Assembly: GCA_963752565.1 (NCBI GenBank)
Contig: CAVVZC010000001.1
Location: 1-64,000, forward strand
Length of the DNA stretch: 64,000 bases
Direction: 5' to 3'
Source of the DNA: UBA11574 sp963752565
GTDB lineage: Bacteria > Desulfobacterota > Desulfobacteria > Desulfobacterales > UBA11574
The stretch's first letter is position 1; each line of letters opens with the position of its first letter. This document shows positions 44,448 to 54,273 of the stretch, one piece after another. Made by a program: the position numbers and the translations under genes. Under the pieces are notes generated by a model. That model did no database searches, had not been told where the DNA came from, and was given only the letters and a program-made list of their open reading frames with translations.

Positions 44448-45398
44448 TCAACCTGTTGTCAAAATCTCGTCGAAATAAGCAATTGTTCTTTTTAGTCCCT
44501 CTTCAAGTTCAACTTCGGGCTCCCATTCAAGAATCTTACGGGCCTGTGTAATGTCAGGCCGTCGCTGCATTGGATCATCGGCCGGAAGCTTCATGAAAAC
44601 TATTTCAGACTTTGAATTGCTCCATTCAATAACCTTTTCCGCCAGTTCCAGTATCGTAAATTCACCGGGCTTTCCCAGGTTTATTGGACCTGTCACGTCA
44701 TCATTGGTGTTCATTAATCTTACCAACCCTTCTATAAGATCGTCCACATAACAAAAAGACCTTGTCTGAGTTCCGTCGCCAAAAATGGTTAGCGGTGTTC
44801 CGCGAAGTGCCTGTACGATGAAGTTGGAGACGACCCGGCCGTCATTGAGATGCATTCTGGGACCGTAAGTGTTGAAAATTCGCGCCACCTTTATTTTAAG
44901 TTTGTGCTGGCGAAAATAATCAAAAAAGAGTGTCTCAGCACAGCGTTTTCCTTCATCATAGCAAGAACGGGGACCGATACAGTTTACGTTTCCGTGATAA
45001 GTTTCGGGCTGGGGATGGACTGTGGGATCACCATACACCTCTGAGGTAGATGCTTGAAGGATCTTGGCTTTTATCCGTTTGGCCAGTCCCAGCATATTGA
45101 TGGAACCATGCACATTGACCTTCGTGGTCTGAACTGGATCGTTCTGGTAATGAATCGGGGATGCCGGGCAGGCTAAATTGTAGATCTCATCCACCTCAAG
45201 ATACAACGGAAAAGTAATATCATGCCGACACAATTCGAAATAGGGATTACTCAAAAGATTCTCGATGTTTCTTTTACTTCCGGTGTAGAAGTTGTCCACA
45301 CACAGGACATCGCAACCCTCATTTAGCAGTCGTTCACATAAGTGTGAGCCGAGAAATCCGGCGCCACCCGTAACCAGGACCCGTTTGCGCAAATGCAT
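44448..45398 (-). CDS. UDP-glucuronate decarboxylase (UDP-xylose synthase)
   Basis: Extended short-chain dehydrogenase that makes UDP-xylose from UDP-glucuronate. 316 residues. GGAGFLGSHLCERL at residues 11-24, DNFYTGSKRNIENL, the family-typical NLACPASPIHYQNDPVQTTK, catalytic CYDEGKR, and RIFNTYGPRMHLNDGRVVSN. These motifs are specific for this enzyme over other epimerases. It would draw on the UDP-glucuronate made by the dehydrogenase at 1261-2557. It marks the start of the outer LPS locus. Confidence 0.93.
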   Translation of the reverse strand: MHLRKRVLVTGGAGFLGSHLCERLLNEGCDVLCVDNFYTGSKRNIENLLSNPYFELCRHDITFPLYLEVDEIYNLACPASPIHYQNDPVQTTKVNVHGSINMLGLAKRIKAKILQASTSEVYGDPTVHPQPETYHGNVNCIGPRSCYDEGKRCAETLFFDYFRQHKLKIKVARIFNTYGPRMHLNDGRVVSNFIVQALRGTPLTIFGDGTQTRSFCYVDDLIEGLVRLMNTNDDVTGPINLGKPGEFTILELAEKVIEWSNSKSEIVFMKLPADDPMQRRPDITQARKILEWEPEVELEEGLKRTIAYFDEILTTG

Positions 45399-46029
45399 AT
45401 TTACCTCTTTTGACGATTTGTTTTATACATTTGGGGTTTTTAAAGATCGCTCATTTTTTACAACGCATCGTGAGGCTCAAATTTTAACCCATTTCACACG
45501 AACTAAACTTGATGATTTCAAAAAAATCCAACTTATGCGTTGCGGATTAATTGCGAAAGATTATTGGGATATTCGCTTATTATTTTGTGATTGTCAACCA
45601 TATCGGATGTTTCATGGCTAATTAGCGGTGCTATTCAAAAATCTTCGATATAGATCCGGCAACCGGACAACCATCTTATCCCAAACATATAAATTAATGT
45701 TAATGACCTTGTTCGTAATTTGTAAATAAATTTTTCCCTACATCAGTGTCTTTATATATAAACGAATAATTTGGTATGCCGGCTCTGTAAGAACATAAGA
45801 ATCGGCATCTATTTTATATATCATCAAAATGTATGGACAGAATGTGTTTAAAACTGTAAAAGAGAATCATTAATAATAGCCATAACTGTTTTTCGACCGA
45901 TACTGTATATCACGAATAAAACCTTGAAAAAACACTTTTTATTTATAAAGAATTGAAATTGATTGAGCAAAACACAAGAGAACACATTTCCAAAATCTTA
46001 AACCTAACAACATAATAATCAGCACTGCT
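45399..46029. other. Non-coding stretch, probably decayed
   Basis: About 630 bases with no long frame in either direction. It is AT-rich and precedes the remnant of an O-antigen ligase, so it may be what is left of that gene. Short text near 45465 (GTGAGGCTCAAATTTTAACC) resembles the second MITE-like family. Confidence 0.45.
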
Positions 46030-46338
46030 GTGAGGCTCGGCCTTGTTGGGCTTGGATTATACTTCTATATAATATTTGTGTTTGTCAGGATGTCTTGGAT
46101 TGTTGTTAAACATGGAAAAGATGATTTTATCAAAAGTTGGGGACTTTGTGTCACAGCGGCCTTTGTCGCCTGGTTCATTAAAGGAATGCTCGAACCGGCG
46201 CTGAGCCACGTCCCGGCAATTATCAACTATACCATATTCGCCATGATGACCATTTTGTGGAAACTCAATTCAGAGGCTGATTTCCAAATAGTGAAAGATC
46301 AACAACACACATTAATGATACCGAATGCAAAAAGATAG
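46030..46338 (+). pseudogene. C-terminal remnant of an O-antigen ligase/polymerase-like membrane protein
   Basis: About 100 residues: two hydrophobic stretches (LGLVGLGLYFYIIFVFVRM and VTAAFVAWFIKGMLEPAL) ending in a short hydrophilic tail. In-frame codons upstream (PNNIIISTAVRLGLVGLG) recall the HNxxL...GLxG motif near the end of Wzy/WaaL-type proteins. The N-terminal helices are absent, so it looks truncated. The identification rests on the pattern only. Confidence 0.5.
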
Positions 46339-46426
46339 TTGTAATAATCGACAAGGATTCTTGATCTGATATTTAAAGCCGCACAGGATTTATTTTGAGT
46401 GGCGTAAATTTAAGGGGTAAATTTCC

Positions 46427-47137
46427 ATGAATATAAGAAGATATAATAGTACATATTTTAAACACAAACTGTATGATTCATCTATCCGGAAAGCCATTAT
46501 ATCATCCATAGATCACAACCGAATACAAAAGAAATATCCCCATCTTCAAACTACTTATGAAACAAAGAAAGATGAATATAAACATAAAATATTGCCGACT
46601 TATGAAGAATATATATCGAAAATATCTAGCGAAATTATGGCAATTTCATTAGAGCTGTCAGTCTTTTGCATTTTGATGTGCGACATGATGAGGCCCAAAA
46701 ATATAGTGGATTTTGGTTCAGGGTATAGCTCTTATATTTTTCGATCCCTAACCTCAATTATAGATGAGAATTATCAGCCCACCATATGGTCTGTAGATGA
46801 TTCTACAGAATGGATAAATAAAACGAAAACATTTCTAGGTTCACACAATATTCCTTCTGATAATGTCATAACTTGGGATGCCTTTATTCAGCAAAATTTA
46901 GGCCCTTTTGATTTTATATTATACGATCTTGGTGGATTCGAATTCAGAAAAGAAAATTTAAAACAAATAATCAAATTATGTGATAAAAATGGAATGATAA
47001 TTTTTGACGATATGCATTCTGCAGAATATGGCCGTTATCTTAACGAAATTTTAAAAAAGAGCAATTGTACATGCTTTGACATTCGCTACTACTCGAAAGA
47101 CAAATTTGGAAGATATTCTAAATTAGCTGTGTTCTAA
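46427..47137 (+). CDS. Class I SAM-dependent methyltransferase-like protein
   Basis: 236 residues with a Rossmann methyltransferase core: motif I NIVDFGSGYSSYIF (about residues 91-104), motif II TIWSVDDSTEW, DFILYDLGGFEF and IIFDDMH. The acceptor is not known; the position in the O-antigen locus suggests sugar or lipid-linked glycan modification. AAGGGG precedes the ATG. The composition is more AT-rich than the core genes, as often found in transferred O-antigen genes. Confidence 0.7.
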   Translation: MNIRRYNSTYFKHKLYDSSIRKAIISSIDHNRIQKKYPHLQTTYETKKDEYKHKILPTYEEYISKISSEIMAISLELSVFCILMCDMMRPKNIVDFGSGYSSYIFRSLTSIIDENYQPTIWSVDDSTEWINKTKTFLGSHNIPSDNVITWDAFIQQNLGPFDFILYDLGGFEFRKENLKQIIKLCDKNGMIIFDDMHSAEYGRYLNEILKKSNCTCFDIRYYSKDKFGRYSKLAVF

Positions 47138-47139
47138 GC

Positions 47140-47525
47140 ATGCAAGATCAAAACAACATATCCACAATGGAGATCACAACTGTAATTGGGTGCAAAATCA
47201 ACTGTACGCATTGTCCTCAGAATAAGTTAATGAGAACCTATTCAAAAAGAAGCAACAATTGATAAAGAAACGTATTTCAAGGACAAAATTGTTGTCTCGT
47301 GCAAGAAATATAGAAGGAAAAGTGTACCCTCCTATTCCCCCAATATCAAAGGGCCCTATCCGTTGCCGATCAGCCGGCAACCTACTTAACCATAACGTTT
47401 TACTCCCAAACCGAGATGTAATTATATGTTGCATGGATTATGGAATGCAACACATTATAAGGAATCTAATTTTATCGAATGGCTATGCTGCGGATGTAAA
47501 TTTTCTTCTTACTAAGTCTTTATAA
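47140..47525 (+). pseudogene. Radical SAM/SPASM protein remnant with internal deletion
   Basis: Starts ATG 47140, three bases after the methyltransferase. The first 40 codons give MEITTVIGCKINCTHCPQNK, a clear CxxxCxxC radical SAM site. The frame then breaks near 47255. The later part (SKGPIRCRSAG, NHNVLLPNRDVIICCMDYGM) matches the C-terminal cluster region of the same kind of protein. The central barrel of more than 100 residues is missing. No active enzyme is possible. Overlaps the end of the convergent methyltransferase gene. Confidence 0.75.
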
Positions 47526-48252
47526 TCACACAAATCATTGACCAAAAATGTAAACACAGAATGTTTCCTTGGAAGTGATCAAGCTTCTTAATTTTTTCTA
47601 AAAAAAAATCATCCATATCTTTTCTAACATTATCAAAATTTATGGAAGGATCATTATACTTCATCCCCGGCCAATTCTCGATAACGTTAAGGTTTGTTTG
47701 TAACTTTCTGTAAGAAGCCTTCAAGTCCTCGATAATGTAAATCCCGCCTGATTTCAACCTGTTGTTAAAGAGATACTCAAAGGATTTTACCGTCAAACTA
47801 TTAACATGACTTCCATCATCAATGATTATGTCAAATTTTGTTTCTTTTCCGAAACAGGTTTGTAAAAAACTTATGTTATCTTGGCTTCCAATTTCTATTA
47901 GGATCCTTTTTTCTTCAGACGCCTTGCTGCTTGGATCAATGTCAATGCCATAAATTTCTCCATGCTTGAAATAAGATTTCCAGGTTCTAAGGGAGTCGCC
48001 ACTTCTGACCCCGATTTCCAGAATTGAAATGTTTTTATTTCGATATTCTTGGAAATATTTTTCATAAATATCTAAATAAGACAGATTATTAAATGTATGA
48101 TTCTGGTCAGCTTTATCTGTCCCGTATATTTTGCCTATCTCTGACAGCTTTGGATCGCTTACCATACTCAAGAATACATCCTTGCTTTTCCTCTTCCAGA
48201 TGCTTCGTTTAACATTGATTCTCTGAAATATTTTTTTCAGTTGATTCTTCAT
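47512..48252 (-). CDS. Class I methyltransferase-like protein
   Basis: 246 residues. IGKIYGTDKADQNHTFNNLS near residues 38-57, then motif I ISILEIGVRSGDSLRTW, IYGIDIDPSSKA, and FDIIIDDGSHVNSLTVKSFEYLF. These resemble macrocin-O-methyltransferase or cephalosporin hydroxylase-like families. Substrate unknown; glycan modification is likely from the neighbours. Low GC compared with the core LPS genes. Confidence 0.75.
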   Translation of the reverse strand: MKNQLKKIFQRINVKRSIWKRKSKDVFLSMVSDPKLSEIGKIYGTDKADQNHTFNNLSYLDIYEKYFQEYRNKNISILEIGVRSGDSLRTWKSYFKHGEIYGIDIDPSSKASEEKRILIEIGSQDNISFLQTCFGKETKFDIIIDDGSHVNSLTVKSFEYLFNNRLKSGGIYIIEDLKASYRKLQTNLNVIENWPGMKYNDPSINFDNVRKDMDDFFLEKIKKLDHFQGNILCLHFWSMICVIIKT

Positions 48253-48308
48253 TTACTATAACCTTTTCTGGTGTAGGAGGAATGGGTAGTTTTATAAAAA
48301 TTGAATAT

Positions 48309-49076
48309 TTAGACTCTGAGTCTGTTTGTCTTCGAGGTCAGTAATGGCCACTGGTTTATTCTTGAAGAAGAAAAAAAGTCATTAAGGCATTGTTTTATCT
48401 TGATAGGGATTTCGTCCAATGTTGTTGGGCTCTTAAGAAATTTGATACCTTCCAGTAGTTTTAATTCTTCTATACCCCACCATTGAGATAAAGGTTTTAT
48501 ATGGCTTTCAGGTTGATCCAAAAAGTCTTCAAAAATTAATATTTTGTATAATTCCGGTGATATTTGAGATAACTGCGCGTTTATAAAAATAAGATTATCT
48601 TCAACGATTTGAGCTTGTAAGTATGGATGCTTTACAAATCCACGTCTTATACCGCTATATGCAGTTGATATTGGATCTCTATACAAAACAAGTAATCTCA
48701 CCTCACAAAAATCTTTCAAAATGTCAACAAGTTCTAAAATGTCAAATCTGCGCAAAGAGTTTCTTGGTTGATTGTAAGGAAATGAGGCTGTATCTAACAA
48801 ATGTGTGTATTGACTCTTACCATATTTTTTTATGGACTTCTCAATAGCCTTTTTACCCTTAATCCTTTGCTTTAAAGAGGCGTCTGGATCCCAAAAATTC
48901 ATCATTTGTGAGTGCCATTCACCTTGATCGACAAAATATGGTTGGTCAATTATTGATTTTAGCACACTTCTGATCATTGAATGGCCAGTTCCTTCAACGC
49001 CAACAAGAAATAAAAATTTGGTTTTAGATGAGCTTTTTGTTAAATCTGTTTGTTTTTTTTTAAAGAATTTCATCAT
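48309..49076 (-). CDS. Sulfotransferase-like protein
   Basis: About 255 residues. The N-terminal P-loop-like motif FLFLVGVEGTGHSMIRSVL fits the 5'-phosphosulfate-binding site of PAPS sulfotransferases; LLVLYRDPISTAYSGIRRGF fits the 3'-phosphate-binding Arg-Ser region. The start at 49076 (MKFF or MMKFF) is preferred, with AAGG upstream, over the longer frame from 49121. It would sulfate an O-antigen or capsular sugar. No PAPS synthesis gene is seen here. Confidence 0.75.
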   Translation of the reverse strand: MMKFFKKKQTDLTKSSSKTKFLFLVGVEGTGHSMIRSVLKSIIDQPYFVDQGEWHSQMMNFWDPDASLKQRIKGKKAIEKSIKKYGKSQYTHLLDTASFPYNQPRNSLRRFDILELVDILKDFCEVRLLVLYRDPISTAYSGIRRGFVKHPYLQAQIVEDNLIFINAQLSQISPELYKILIFEDFLDQPESHIKPLSQWWGIEELKLLEGIKFLKSPTTLDEIPIKIKQCLNDFFSSSRINQWPLLTSKTNRLRV

Positions 49077-49262
49077 ATTTTCTTCAACCTTCTGAGAAAT
49101 AGAATTATATAAAGCTGACAATGAAAAATATTTTTAACAGATCTGTAATAATCCTTTTTTAAAAAATCGGTAAAGCTGGCGGAGTATCTCTTATAGCACG
49201 GAAAGGATACCTGAAATACGGAGCGGTTTTTGGTATTGATATTGATTATAACTGAAAAGATT

Positions 49263-50207
49263 CTATTTATCTCTAACTCCATCATAAGGATCTTCTTCAC
49301 CAATCTGACCCTTTATCAATCGTCGAACGAATCTTTCCAAACCTCCAAAAATTTTCTTCCATAACATCTTAAATCGTTTCTCTGTTTTGGGATCCTTTGG
49401 TAAATAAGACGGTCCTGTTCCAACAATCCGTGATGAAAAGTAAGCCTGGTCTTTCGGCAATATGGAGCGCCTGTGAACCCAGACTGCCCGGCCGGGAGAC
49501 ATTGGTGAATCATCAAGGGGAAAACAACTGCAATATATAACTCCATCCGCCATTAACACACTTCCAAGCTCCCTGTAGAATAGAAGCGAAATAATCGCCT
49601 GATCATGGCGATGCATCCTTTTTGTCGCTTCAATGAACTCTTCTTTTAAGGCTACAGAGAGGGCTTCTTTTAAAATTTGAAGAATTTTTCCTTCTTTCTT
49701 AAATCCTATAAAGCCCCCAGCCAGAGTTATTTTTCCATCCCGAAATCCTGCATCCACACCACAGCCTTTACAGGTCAATTCTGATGCATTTTCAACAAGC
49801 GGATGATACGTGGGAACTACAAAATAACCGAAATTTTCTATCGCATGGAACACCTCATCAAGGGGCTTAAGAACCACAAGCCCAGCATCCAGCCACAAGA
49901 TTTTAGATGCCGGGGCATCATTCCAGCACCAGATCTTCCAGGCAAAATGTTTTTGCCAATGTGGACAAAATTCCGGAACTTTTACCACTTCGATATTGTG
50001 AGTATCGAGTACACGTAATGTCTCGTCACCCAAACCGATGTCATAGACCCGCACACGTGGATGACCCGGCCAGTTTAGATTAAGGGAACCCAGTAATGAT
50101 AGCAACGATGGGCCGAAGGTACTGGACGCTGCAGTGATAATCATTCTATCTTTAATTGCTGCGTCCGTTTCGTCTGTGTGTTTAAAGTTTCTTTTCGGCA
50201 TTATCAA
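49263..50207 (-). CDS. Glycosyltransferase-like protein (GT8/DUF1647-like)
   Basis: 314 residues. MIITAASSTFGPSLLSLLGS, VYDIGLGDETLRVL and ILWLDAGLVVLKPLDEVF show a nucleotide-diphospho-sugar transferase fold with a metal-binding DAG/DxD-like motif; HDQAIISLLFYRE is also typical of this group. The start ATG overlaps the stop of the upstream GT2 gene by ATGA, so translation is coupled. The sugar is unknown. Confidence 0.75.
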   Translation of the reverse strand: MIMPKRNFKHTDETDAAIKDRMIITAASSTFGPSLLSLLGSLNLNWPGHPRVRVYDIGLGDETLRVLDTHNIEVVKVPEFCPHWQKHFAWKIWCWNDAPASKILWLDAGLVVLKPLDEVFHAIENFGYFVVPTYHPLVENASELTCKGCGVDAGFRDGKITLAGGFIGFKKEGKILQILKEALSVALKEEFIEATKRMHRHDQAIISLLFYRELGSVLMADGVIYCSCFPLDDSPMSPGRAVWVHRRSILPKDQAYFSSRIVGTGPSYLPKDPKTEKRFKMLWKKIFGGLERFVRRLIKGQIGEEDPYDGVRDK

Positions 50208-51007
50208 TTCTTTTTAATCAAGCCATTTTCACAATAAAAAGGAATGCTCTTTCTTTTGAAATAATTGATGTTTGGTCCTTCCCTCCAGTGTTTGTTTCCT
50301 ATCTCCTTGGGATGCCAGATATGCAAAACCTTGGTATGAGGGATAGCCGATCTGCAGTATATACCGGCTTTCACCAGCCTAATGCCTAAATCCTCATCTT
50401 CTCCACCCCATCCCACAAAATTCTCATCATAACCATTCACACGTTCAATATCTTTTCGATGGATAGAAAAATGGCCTCCCAAGCTCTGTTTTCTGACGCT
50501 TGCCAATCCTAATCTTATTAGAATAGTACGTTTAATGTATTTGTTGTGTTCTTTTCTAATTTCTTTCTCGGGTAACTGTTGATAGAGTTTTTCAATCAAC
50601 GGTCGGGAGATGGTTGAATTTAAAATTTTTGTAGACTTATCTTCAGGTAGGTATTTGCATGACCCCGCGACAAATCTATCACGTTTGGAAGCTTTTAAAT
50701 GGTTTTTGACGGTATTGGGTAATACTAAAAAATCACAATCAAAAAAAATCAAATAATCACCCTTGGCATGTCGAATCCCATTGTTACGTGCTGCTGAGGC
50801 CCTAAACCCCTTCTTAGATTGCCACACATGTTTTATGGGAAAATCGTATCTGGAAAAGATATTTTTAATATTATTGATGGTGAATTCACTTGAACCGTCG
50901 TCTGTAATAATGACTTCATCAAAGTCTTTAGCGCAAAATTGAAGTGAATCCAAACAACACTTTAAATGTTCTAATCGTTCATAGAAACAGATGATTAAAC
51001 TAATCAT
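50204..51007 (-). CDS. Family 2 glycosyltransferase
   Basis: 267 residues. GT2 motifs: ISLIICFYERLEHLKCCLDS, EVIITDDGSSE, ASAARNNGIRHAKGDYLIFFDCD (split: ASAARNNGIRHAKGD, YLIFFDCD) and the C-terminal GWGGEDEDLGIRLVKAGI, typical of chondroitin-polymerase or galactosyltransferase-like members with a C-terminal Glu-Asp-Asp. Transfers a sugar in outer LPS assembly; the specificity is not readable. Confidence 0.88.
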   Translation of the reverse strand: MISLIICFYERLEHLKCCLDSLQFCAKDFDEVIITDDGSSEFTINNIKNIFSRYDFPIKHVWQSKKGFRASAARNNGIRHAKGDYLIFFDCDFLVLPNTVKNHLKASKRDRFVAGSCKYLPEDKSTKILNSTISRPLIEKLYQQLPEKEIRKEHNKYIKRTILIRLGLASVRKQSLGGHFSIHRKDIERVNGYDENFVGWGGEDEDLGIRLVKAGIYCRSAIPHTKVLHIWHPKEIGNKHWREGPNINYFKRKSIPFYCENGLIKKN

Positions 51008-51027
51008 AATAAAGCACTATAGCGCAT

Positions 51028-51993
51028 TTAAAAATTTAATTTATTTATCTTTTTCTTTAGCTTAAATTGAAGGTGATATAATGATGCCTTCATACTTCTT
51101 TTATATCTCGGAATCGTGACAGATACTTTTTCAGCCGATGGATCCCAATGAGAATGGATTAATTTTGATAAATACGGAAAAAGTTGATAGCGATACAACA
51201 CTAACTTTCTAGCTTCTTCTAAATATGGAATCCGCTTGTCCCAGTTGTCTTCAGAAATAATACGCTTTATCTTTTCAAGGCTTTGATCGGGTTGATCGAT
51301 GTCAATACTTATAAAAGATTCTTCAGGGAAATAATCCTTTATATTTGTACAACCATAATATATCGGTACGCTCCAGGCCAAAAAACAATCCGCCAGTTTT
51401 TCCGTCCAACAATTCGGTCCGCTGTTATTTTCTATGGCCAGCGAATACCTGTAAGGCGAAAGCCCATCCCATTTGTTCTCTATATATTTTATAGCTTTTC
51501 CGTATAAATCGATATCTAATTCCCCATCTTTTTGAATGAAATTTAAAAATGACCATCTTTTGATATGGCCGGGCAGGTCCATCGCATCACCCACAATCCA
51601 TGATAAATTTTTTGTTTTCTTTGGTGTGGATACGGAAATCAACTGATCAAACGTCTTATTCACATGCCAGGGGATAGCAGGATGGGAAGAAATATATTTT
51701 TCGGAATCAGATGGCAAATGGTGGGTCAATACTTTTGCAAAACATTCATGTTTTTCAACCATCCAATCCGTAAAGCCCCTTTCATAAGGCTCTTGCATGA
51801 TCGCCCATATGTTGTTTTTGGGACATTTGACATGGGTATCGGTTCGCATGCAATTATTGAGCATGATAAGAAAATCACACGCTTCAATGGGATCAAACGT
51901 AAATTCTATCCCGTCCCATACCCCCTTTTGACCTGGAGTTTGGCGCATAAGATCCGGCCAGTCCCAATTTTTAACAACCCTCACTTTGGTCAC
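51028..51993 (-). CDS. Fucosyltransferase-like glycosyltransferase, GT10
   Basis: 321 residues. The C-terminal half holds the alpha-1,3-fucosyltransferase signature: YRYSLAIENNSGPNCWTEKL, ADCFLAWSVPIYYGC and NIKDYFPEESFISID. The N-terminus (DFLIMLNNC, WAIMQEPYERGF) also fits GT10. Family membership is good; the donor might be GDP-fucose or a related GDP sugar, and no fucose pathway genes are present in this window. Confidence 0.85.
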   Translation of the reverse strand: MTKVRVVKNWDWPDLMRQTPGQKGVWDGIEFTFDPIEACDFLIMLNNCMRTDTHVKCPKNNIWAIMQEPYERGFTDWMVEKHECFAKVLTHHLPSDSEKYISSHPAIPWHVNKTFDQLISVSTPKKTKNLSWIVGDAMDLPGHIKRWSFLNFIQKDGELDIDLYGKAIKYIENKWDGLSPYRYSLAIENNSGPNCWTEKLADCFLAWSVPIYYGCTNIKDYFPEESFISIDIDQPDQSLEKIKRIISEDNWDKRIPYLEEARKLVLYRYQLFPYLSKLIHSHWDPSAEKVSVTIPRYKRSMKASLYHLQFKLKKKINKLNF

Positions 51994-52000
51994 AGACCTT

Positions 52001-53083
52001 TCACCTCAGTACCCCATCCGCTTTATTTTTAACTACAGTTTTTACTTCTTTTAATGTCAACTCTTCCAGACAACGACTGAACTCACTGTCTTGACACCCT
52101 TTGTCTTTACAAGGTACACAAGGAAGGGCTTTATACACTACATAATGATGTTTACCTCTTGGCGCCCAATCAGAAACCGAAGATGGCCCAAAAATGCTCA
52201 CAGTGGGGATGCCAACCGCCGCGGAGATATGAACACCGGCACTGTCTACTCCAATAAATAATTTGCAGGCTTTAAAAACAGCGGCTAATGTTCCTATGGA
52301 AGTTTCTCCTGCCAAATTATATGCTTCCTGCTGACATTTTTCAATAATCTCATCGGCACGCTTTCTTTCATCGAGAGAACCGGTGATAATTATGGAAACG
52401 TTATATTCCGATATAAGCCATTTAATCAATTGAATATACTTATCCACTCCCCATTCTTTGTATTTCCATAGAGAAAACGGCTGAATGGCAACGATAACTC
52501 GATGAGGCGAAACACCTTTATTCTTTAAAAGAGCCCTGGCTTTTTGGAGTTTGTCCGGAGAAACGTGATGTTCAGGCCATGTATGATCTGTTCTTATATT
52601 ATAAGCTTCCAAAAGACTAAGGTAATGTTGGCTCATATGTTGTCCGGATTCAGGCTGAGGAAGCATTAGATGAGTAAAGACTCTGTTGCGCCAAAGTTTT
52701 CCATCAATGGCATAAAAACTTATTTTTTGTCTCGCCCCGGATAGAAAAGCAAGAATGGCTCCCCGATCTCCAGGTTTTACATCAATTGTTAAGTCAAAAC
52801 GAAATTTGCGTATGCGCGAAATAAACTTTTTTTGATACTTTAATTCCTCCATCCAGGTTCTTTTTTCTTCATTGATAGAAATTACGTCGGCAGCCCATGG
52901 AGAATCTTCGATTAATTCCTTTGCCTTTTCTCTTACGGCAACAATTATGTTTGCCTCAGGAAAATTTTCTTTCAATGCCCTGATAGAAGGAAAAGAAAGA
53001 ACCACATCTCCGATATCACCCAGCTGTATCAGTAAAATATTTCTTATATTTCTTCGTGATATTTTGTTTCCCTTAACCAGCAT
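52001..53083 (-). CDS. GT9 heptosyltransferase-like protein
   Basis: 360 residues. NILLIQLGDIGDVVLSFPSI at the start and FKACKLFIGVDSAGVHISAA with VSIFGPSSVSDWAPRG near the end are family 9 hallmarks. The Cys-rich C-terminus (LPCVPCKDKGC...RCLEEL) parallels that of the other two GT9 proteins at 55.7-57.8 kb. It is a third heptosyltransferase-like gene, probably for the outer core or an O-antigen sugar. Confidence 0.9.
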   Translation of the reverse strand: MLVKGNKISRRNIRNILLIQLGDIGDVVLSFPSIRALKENFPEANIIVAVREKAKELIEDSPWAADVISINEEKRTWMEELKYQKKFISRIRKFRFDLTIDVKPGDRGAILAFLSGARQKISFYAIDGKLWRNRVFTHLMLPQPESGQHMSQHYLSLLEAYNIRTDHTWPEHHVSPDKLQKARALLKNKGVSPHRVIVAIQPFSLWKYKEWGVDKYIQLIKWLISEYNVSIIITGSLDERKRADEIIEKCQQEAYNLAGETSIGTLAAVFKACKLFIGVDSAGVHISAAVGIPTVSIFGPSSVSDWAPRGKHHYVVYKALPCVPCKDKGCQDSEFSRCLEELTLKEVKTVVKNKADGVLR

Positions 53084-53109
53084 AAATCAATGAATAAAAG
53101 CCAAATGAT

Positions 53110-54273
53110 TTAAAAAGGTGCAAGCAAGGCTTGTCTAAATGCCTCACGGTTGCACGATAGAGCATATTCAAGAGTCGAATTGTGAAATTGATCCCTATCA
53201 AACCGGGATAACGACATTGCCTGGCTCATACTTTTTCTGAGTGCTTTAGTATTACCGGAGGAAAAAAGCAACCCGAGTTTATGCTCAAGTACACGCCTCC
53301 CGACAAGTCCATCATCCGATGCGATAACCATTTTACCTGCCCCCGCCGCCAAAGAAAGAACACCACTGGATCCAAAATGGTGCATATAGGGGAGCAACAC
53401 TGCATCAGCGGCACAAAAGCATAATGCTTCTTCAACATCAGACACATAGCGATTCAAAACTTTGGCTTGTCCTAAATTTTCAAGCTTGTCAAGACCGCTA
53501 CGAATGGTATTGTTTTTTGAAATTTGACCGGCGCATAAAAGAAATAATCGAGATTCATCAGAAGCTTCAAGCATAGCACGAACCACAAGGTGCAAGCCTT
53601 TTCTTTTATCACCAATCCCATAATTAAGAAAAACGAATTTATCCAAAGGAATTTTCAGTATTTTTCTTGCCTGGTCTTTTGGTTGGGAAAAATCTCCGGA
53701 CCATGGGTCCGGCAAAAAATGAAAAGATTGATCCATCGATCGATCTTGAATATTTGAAAATAAATATTCGTCCATCAGATAGATATTTTTAAACCAGCGT
53801 TTTTTGAGAAGACGGGTAAAACCGATGGTTTTTATAAAATTACCTGGCGGCCAGACAGGATTCAGCAAAAATCGGGGACGAAAATAGACACCACTAACTC
53901 GCCCTTGCAGTATTTTAGGTGGAAATATTCCTGCAGATGCTAGTCTTAAACAGTGTGAAACAATATCATCAAGATTATTAACAAAGACTTCCCGAGCTCT
54001 GCTTTCAGAAAAACAGTCGGCAAGAGCCTTTAGTTTATTTTTTTTTTGTAGCTTACCCGCTTCATTATAAATGGATAGTATTGTAATTTTCTCCATTAAG
54101 CTCGAGAGCTCATTATAGATCAGTCTCTTAGACTCCGGCCTCCAATCCACTGCCAATGTCAGCTTGAAACCGGCGGCAATAAAATCTTCTGCTATATACC
54201 GCAACCATTTTAAATGATGGCCTTTTATTCGGGGCTCAAAAATCAGAATATGGGGCTGTTGAGATGAGATCAT
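53110..54273 (-). CDS. Family 4-like glycosyltransferase
   Basis: 387 residues. PHILIFEPRIKGHHLKWLRYI at the N-terminus, VFLNYGIGDKRKGLHLVVRA (donor-side motif) and ADAVLLPYMHHFGSSGVLSLAAG with EX7E-like spacing indicate a GT-B retaining transferase. Motif conservation is partial, so the donor is unknown. Positioned between a GT9 gene and a divergent GT4 gene. Confidence 0.8.
   Translation of the reverse strand: MISSQQPHILIFEPRIKGHHLKWLRYIAEDFIAAGFKLTLAVDWRPESKRLIYNELSSLMEKITILSIYNEAGKLQKKNKLKALADCFSESRAREVFVNNLDDIVSHCLRLASAGIFPPKILQGRVSGVYFRPRFLLNPVWPPGNFIKTIGFTRLLKKRWFKNIYLMDEYLFSNIQDRSMDQSFHFLPDPWSGDFSQPKDQARKILKIPLDKFVFLNYGIGDKRKGLHLVVRAMLEASDESRLFLLCAGQISKNNTIRSGLDKLENLGQAKVLNRYVSDVEEALCFCAADAVLLPYMHHFGSSGVLSLAAGAGKMVIASDDGLVGRRVLEHKLGLLFSSGNTKALRKSMSQAMSLSRFDRDQFHNSTLEYALSCNREAFRQALLAPF

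Noticed and set aside
45292..45621. 109-codon plus-strand frame at the start of the UDP-xylose synthase gene
   Set aside because: First third is antisense to the synthase and the rest falls in repeat-like, decayed sequence.
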